Origin: Winogradskyella vincentii
GTDB taxonomy: Bacteria > Bacteroidota > Bacteroidia > Flavobacteriales > Flavobacteriaceae
Assembly (NCBI RefSeq): GCF_020166345.1
Contig: NZ_JAIUJS010000001.1
Location: forward strand, 496,001 to 560,000
Direction of reading: 5' to 3'
Length of the DNA stretch: 64,000 bases
Shown: positions 62,197-64,000 of the stretch, in pieces
How positions within the stretch are numbered: the stretch's first letter is position 1
Layout: every line of letters starts with the position of its first letter
Notes under the pieces: model-generated
Database searches by the model: none
Seen by the model: only the letters and a program-made list of their open reading frames with translations
Told to the model about the DNA's origin: nothing
Made by a program: the position numbers and the translations under genes

Positions 62197-62735
62197 TAAT
62201 TTTTAGTAATAATAAATTTAACCTCAGTACCGTCTTCTTTTATTTTTTCAAGTACAATATTAGCAGTAGAATTAAAATGCTCAAACGTCTTATTCATTAA
62301 ACCTAATCCAAAATGATGCATGGCCCTACTAGAGGTATAAATCATTACCAAAGAGTTTTGAGTTTTCTCTAAAACTTCAAATGTTGGTAATTCTGCATCT
62401 GGATATATTTTTCTTACTTCAACATGGATATGATTTTCAATAGAAGATATCATTTCTATAGGATCATTATAAGTTGCTAGCAATCCTGGGTAACTATCCT
62501 CTAGAACACTAAAAAAGTGCTCTGCGTACACCAATAGTAAATTGTCTATGGACAAACCTGTATTTTTACTGAGGTGTTGCAATAGCTGTAGCATCTCTGA
62601 AAAACTATACGTACCGACTGAAGTATACACACCATTAGATTCTAAATCTGAGCTAGAAATAATTTTATCTACCATTTCTAATCCAAACTTATCTTCAACC
62701 AATTCTAAAAATTCTGTAAATACAATTCCTTTCAT
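62196..62735 (-). CDS. H-NOX (haem nitric oxide/oxygen binding) protein
   Basis: A 179-residue protein of the HNOB family. It starts MKGIVFTEFLELVEDKFG and carries the proximal haem ligand His104 in NHIHVEVRKIYPDAELP. The propionate-binding YxSxR motif is Tyr133-Ser135-Arg137 (IYTSSR). The length and these three features define a bacterial H-NOX, which senses nitric oxide and usually inhibits or activates a neighbouring kinase. Start overlaps the receiver gene by 4 bp, stop overlaps the kinase gene by 1 bp. Confidence 0.94.
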   Translation of the reverse strand: MKGIVFTEFLELVEDKFGLEMVDKIISSSDLESNGVYTSVGTYSFSEMLQLLQHLSKNTGLSIDNLLLVYAEHFFSVLEDSYPGLLATYNDPIEMISSIENHIHVEVRKIYPDAELPTFEVLEKTQNSLVMIYTSSRAMHHFGLGLMNKTFEHFNSTANIVLEKIKEDGTEVKFIITKN

Positions 62736-63145
62736 TTCTCGATTATTAATTCATTTATACTCCAATATGATAATAATTTTTCGATTTTTGAAACATAGTC
62801 TTCATATTTCAGTGGTTTTAAAATATAGCCAGCAATACCAACTTTATAGCATTCTAATAAATCGCGTTGATTATTGGAAGTGGTTAAAATTATGGTAGGA
62901 ATATACTTAAGCCTGTCATCTGCTTTTAAGATTTTTAAAAATTCAATTCCATTAATCTTAGGCATATTTAAATCCAACAAAATGATATCTGGTAAATTGT
63001 CTTTTTGTTCTAACAATTTTAAAGCTTCCTCACCATTATTAGCCTCCTTAATATTATGATTAAGTTGTAATGAACCAATTGCTCTGTTGAGCTTCATCAC
63101 TTCAATCATATCATCCTCAATGAGTAATATCTTCAAATTTTTCAT
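62732..63145 (-). CDS. Single-domain response regulator (Rcp1-like)
   Basis: A 137-residue receiver without output domain. Acidic pair Glu10-Asp11-Asp12, phospho-acceptor Asp58 (IILLDLNMP), Thr/Ser in ILTTSNN and Lys110 (YILKPLKY). The alpha-4 insertion and length resemble Rcp1-type receivers that pair with GAF-containing kinases. It opens the sensory operon and is preceded by LytTR site G. Confidence 0.92.
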   Translation of the reverse strand: MKNLKILLIEDDMIEVMKLNRAIGSLQLNHNIKEANNGEEALKLLEQKDNLPDIILLDLNMPKINGIEFLKILKADDRLKYIPTIILTTSNNQRDLLECYKVGIAGYILKPLKYEDYVSKIEKLLSYWSINELIIEK

Positions 63146-63169
63146 GTTAAGCGGTTTTACTTAGGCAAG

Positions 63170-63262
63170 CAAATTAGCTTAACTCTATGTTCTGTGAGAT
63201 TTATTTCGGTTGCAGGTATCTAAGTGTCGTTGGATGGTAGATAAGTGTCGACGAATGGTAAT
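63170..63262 (-). promoter_or_regulatory. LytTR-type site G and -7 element (sensory operon, autoregulation)
   Basis: The -7 element on the minus strand is CTAATTTG (63170-63177, imperfect). Half-sites on the + strand are ATTTCGGTTGCAGG (core 63207, 30 bp from the -7), GTGTCGTTGGATGG (63228) and GTGTCGACGAATGG (63249), each exactly 21 bp apart. The last two share a TAAGTGTCG start and TGGTA end. It sits 58-115 bp upstream of the operon. Confidence 0.78.
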
Positions 63263-63279
63263 TGAGGAAAAATTACATC

Positions 63280-63672
63280 TTAAGCCGCAATAGATACTCT
63301 TTTACTAAGTAATTGAGCAGATTTCAATACAGACTGTTGCGTTTCTATTTTGTTTTGCTCAAATTCATGTAAGAATTTTGATTTAAATCTTGAATCGCCA
63401 GATGCTTCCAAGTACTCTTCTAATTGCGACATAAAATCTAGATGTCTCAAACTTTTAAGCATCAACGTGCTAGGATGAATAAACTGATTCTTCTCATTCA
63501 AATCTTCAAACTCAAAATAACTAACCTCCTTTAGTTTATTGCTTAAGCCAATTCCTTGTCTTAACTTTTGCTTAACCAAGATTAAGTCTTGTTTTATTAA
63601 GTATTCTTTTTTGATTAAGTAAAATGCTAAGATTGATATAATGAATATTGAGTAACCAATAAGTAATTCCAT
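63280..63672 (-). CDS. Small membrane-anchored protein of unknown function, LytTR-controlled
   Basis: A 130-residue protein: one N-terminal membrane helix (4-22, LIGYSIFIISILAFYLI), then a cytoplasmic helical, charged region (KLRQGIGLSNKLKEVSYFEF, QLEEYLEASGDSRFKSKFL). The C-terminus is KRVSIAA, again ending Ala-Ala. I recognise no family. It is a separate transcription unit just upstream of the sensory operon with its own LytTR site (H) and a perfect -7 element, so it may be a membrane adaptor in the same response. Confidence 0.75.
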   Translation of the reverse strand: MELLIGYSIFIISILAFYLIKKEYLIKQDLILVKQKLRQGIGLSNKLKEVSYFEFEDLNEKNQFIHPSTLMLKSLRHLDFMSQLEEYLEASGDSRFKSKFLHEFEQNKIETQQSVLKSAQLLSKRVSIAA

Positions 63673-63705
63673 AATTGTAGATTAATTAATTTTAATTTCT
63701 GGTTA

Positions 63706-63775
63706 CAAAACTAATTTTGAACTACAATGATTTTTTGGTTTTTCGATGAATGAACATTTAGAAGCGTTGGTTGGC
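63706..63775 (-). promoter_or_regulatory. LytTR-type site H and -7 element (130-residue protein gene)
   Basis: The -7 element on the minus strand is TAGTTTTG (63706-63713, perfect). Half-sites on the + strand are TTTTCGATGAATGA (core 63744, exactly 31 bp from the -7) and GAAGCGTTGGTTGG (63765), 21 bp apart. Predicted leader is about 27-30 nt. Confidence 0.75.
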
Positions 63776-63805
63776 TACTAACCTTCTTTTAAAAAATTTA
63801 GGTGA

Positions 63806-64000
63806 CTAAAATAAATTATCTCTAACCTTTTTGGGAAGTTTTTGTGCAATCATATCGTAAGAATGATCAATTAACTCAAAGACAAGTTTTTGCGATAGTT
63901 CTCCTGTATGAATGAATACACTATTCCACTGTTGCTTATGCATATGGTAGCCAGGTTTAATACTTTCAAATTCAGCTCTTAACTCTTGTGCATACTCAGG
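63806..64000 (-). CDS. MmcQ/YjbR-family protein, C-terminal part (cut by window)
   Basis: 64 codons of an open frame running off the right edge. The translation KPGYHMHKQQWNSVFI followed by LIDHSYDMIAQKLPKKVRD is the C-terminal half of the MmcQ/YjbR (double-wing-like) family, which typically has about 115-120 residues. The start is outside the window. Function of the family is unknown, though the fold can bind DNA. Confidence 0.8.
   Translation of the reverse strand, partial: PEYAQELRAEFESIKPGYHMHKQQWNSVFIHTGELSQKLVFELIDHSYDMIAQKLPKKVRDNLF

Noticed and set aside
63203-63262. Three tandem 21-bp units considered as a short CRISPR-like or satellite repeat
   Set aside because: The units diverge, occur in the same form at seven other promoters, and keep a fixed distance to -7 elements; there are no cas genes. 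A protein-binding ladder explains them better.

Overview
The window is AT-rich, gene-dense DNA from a member of the Bacteroidota, most likely a marine Flavobacteriaceae. The evidence is type IX secretion (T9SS) C-terminal sorting domains, SusB-type GH97, a mevalonate branch, PhnA/DUF1272/DUF4407 proteins, absence of Shine-Dalgarno sequences, and many promoters with the Bacteroidota -7 element TAnnTTTG. There is one tRNA (Leu, anticodon UAG). No rRNA, CRISPR array, insertion sequence or prophage was seen.

Layout. 1-8 kb: a cut-off membrane protein, a pseudouridine synthase whose catalytic Asp is replaced by Gly, then a mevalonate/isoprenoid operon (mvaD, mevalonate kinase, UbiA prenyltransferase, nitrilase) and a DUF1697/HI0933-type pair. 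8-18 kb: a propeller-like secreted protein, a 1229-residue lipoprotein joining a metallophosphatase, a kinase-like segment and an outer-membrane barrel, SelO, an HD domain fused to a Pycsar-type membrane effector domain, and a large GAF protein. 18-29.5 kb: an alpha-glucan operon (beta-phosphoglucomutase, GH65 phosphorylase, GH31, two GH13, GH97) without SusC/SusD, transporter or regulator in the window. 29.7-36 kb: tRNA-Leu, M20 and M28 peptidases, DUF4407, a STAS protein, DUF1272 and PhnA. 36-50 kb: an exopolysaccharide-type locus (mannose-6-phosphate isomerase, a receiver-domain/glycosyltransferase fusion, a large membrane protein, a GH5-like protein, GT4, a flippase, STAS, a TPR/outer-membrane barrel). 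50-54 kb: methyltransferase, YegS-like lipid kinase, SLC13-type carboxylate transporter. 54-63.7 kb: a T9SS-exported protein, then a sensory operon encoding a receiver, H-NOX, a PAS/GAF histidine kinase, a FIST (NosP-like) protein, a second histidine kinase, an Hpt protein and a LytTR response regulator.

The main discovery is a repeated regulatory architecture that ties the last two regions together. Eight intergenic sites carry ladders of a half-site with about 21-bp periodicity. Written on the + strand it is roughly GTGT[C/A]GACGAATGG, and its reverse complement resembles the known AlgR (LytTR family) site CCGTTCGTC. In five of the eight sites the proximal half-site lies exactly 31 bp from a perfect TAnnTTTG -7 element; the other three have near-consensus elements at 30 or 32 bp. 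The sites precede the receiver-glycosyltransferase gene, the GT4 gene, the STAS-flippase pair, the T9SS protein, the sensory operon itself and a small membrane protein. Two more stand before apparently non-coding units of about 70 nt that end in strong intrinsic terminators, so they look like small RNAs. The model I infer is this: two putative haem/nitric-oxide sensors, each paired with a kinase, feed an Hpt/LytTR phosphorelay. The relay autoregulates, drives two small RNAs and controls a surface-polysaccharide locus, one glycosyltransferase of which carries its own phospho-acceptor domain.
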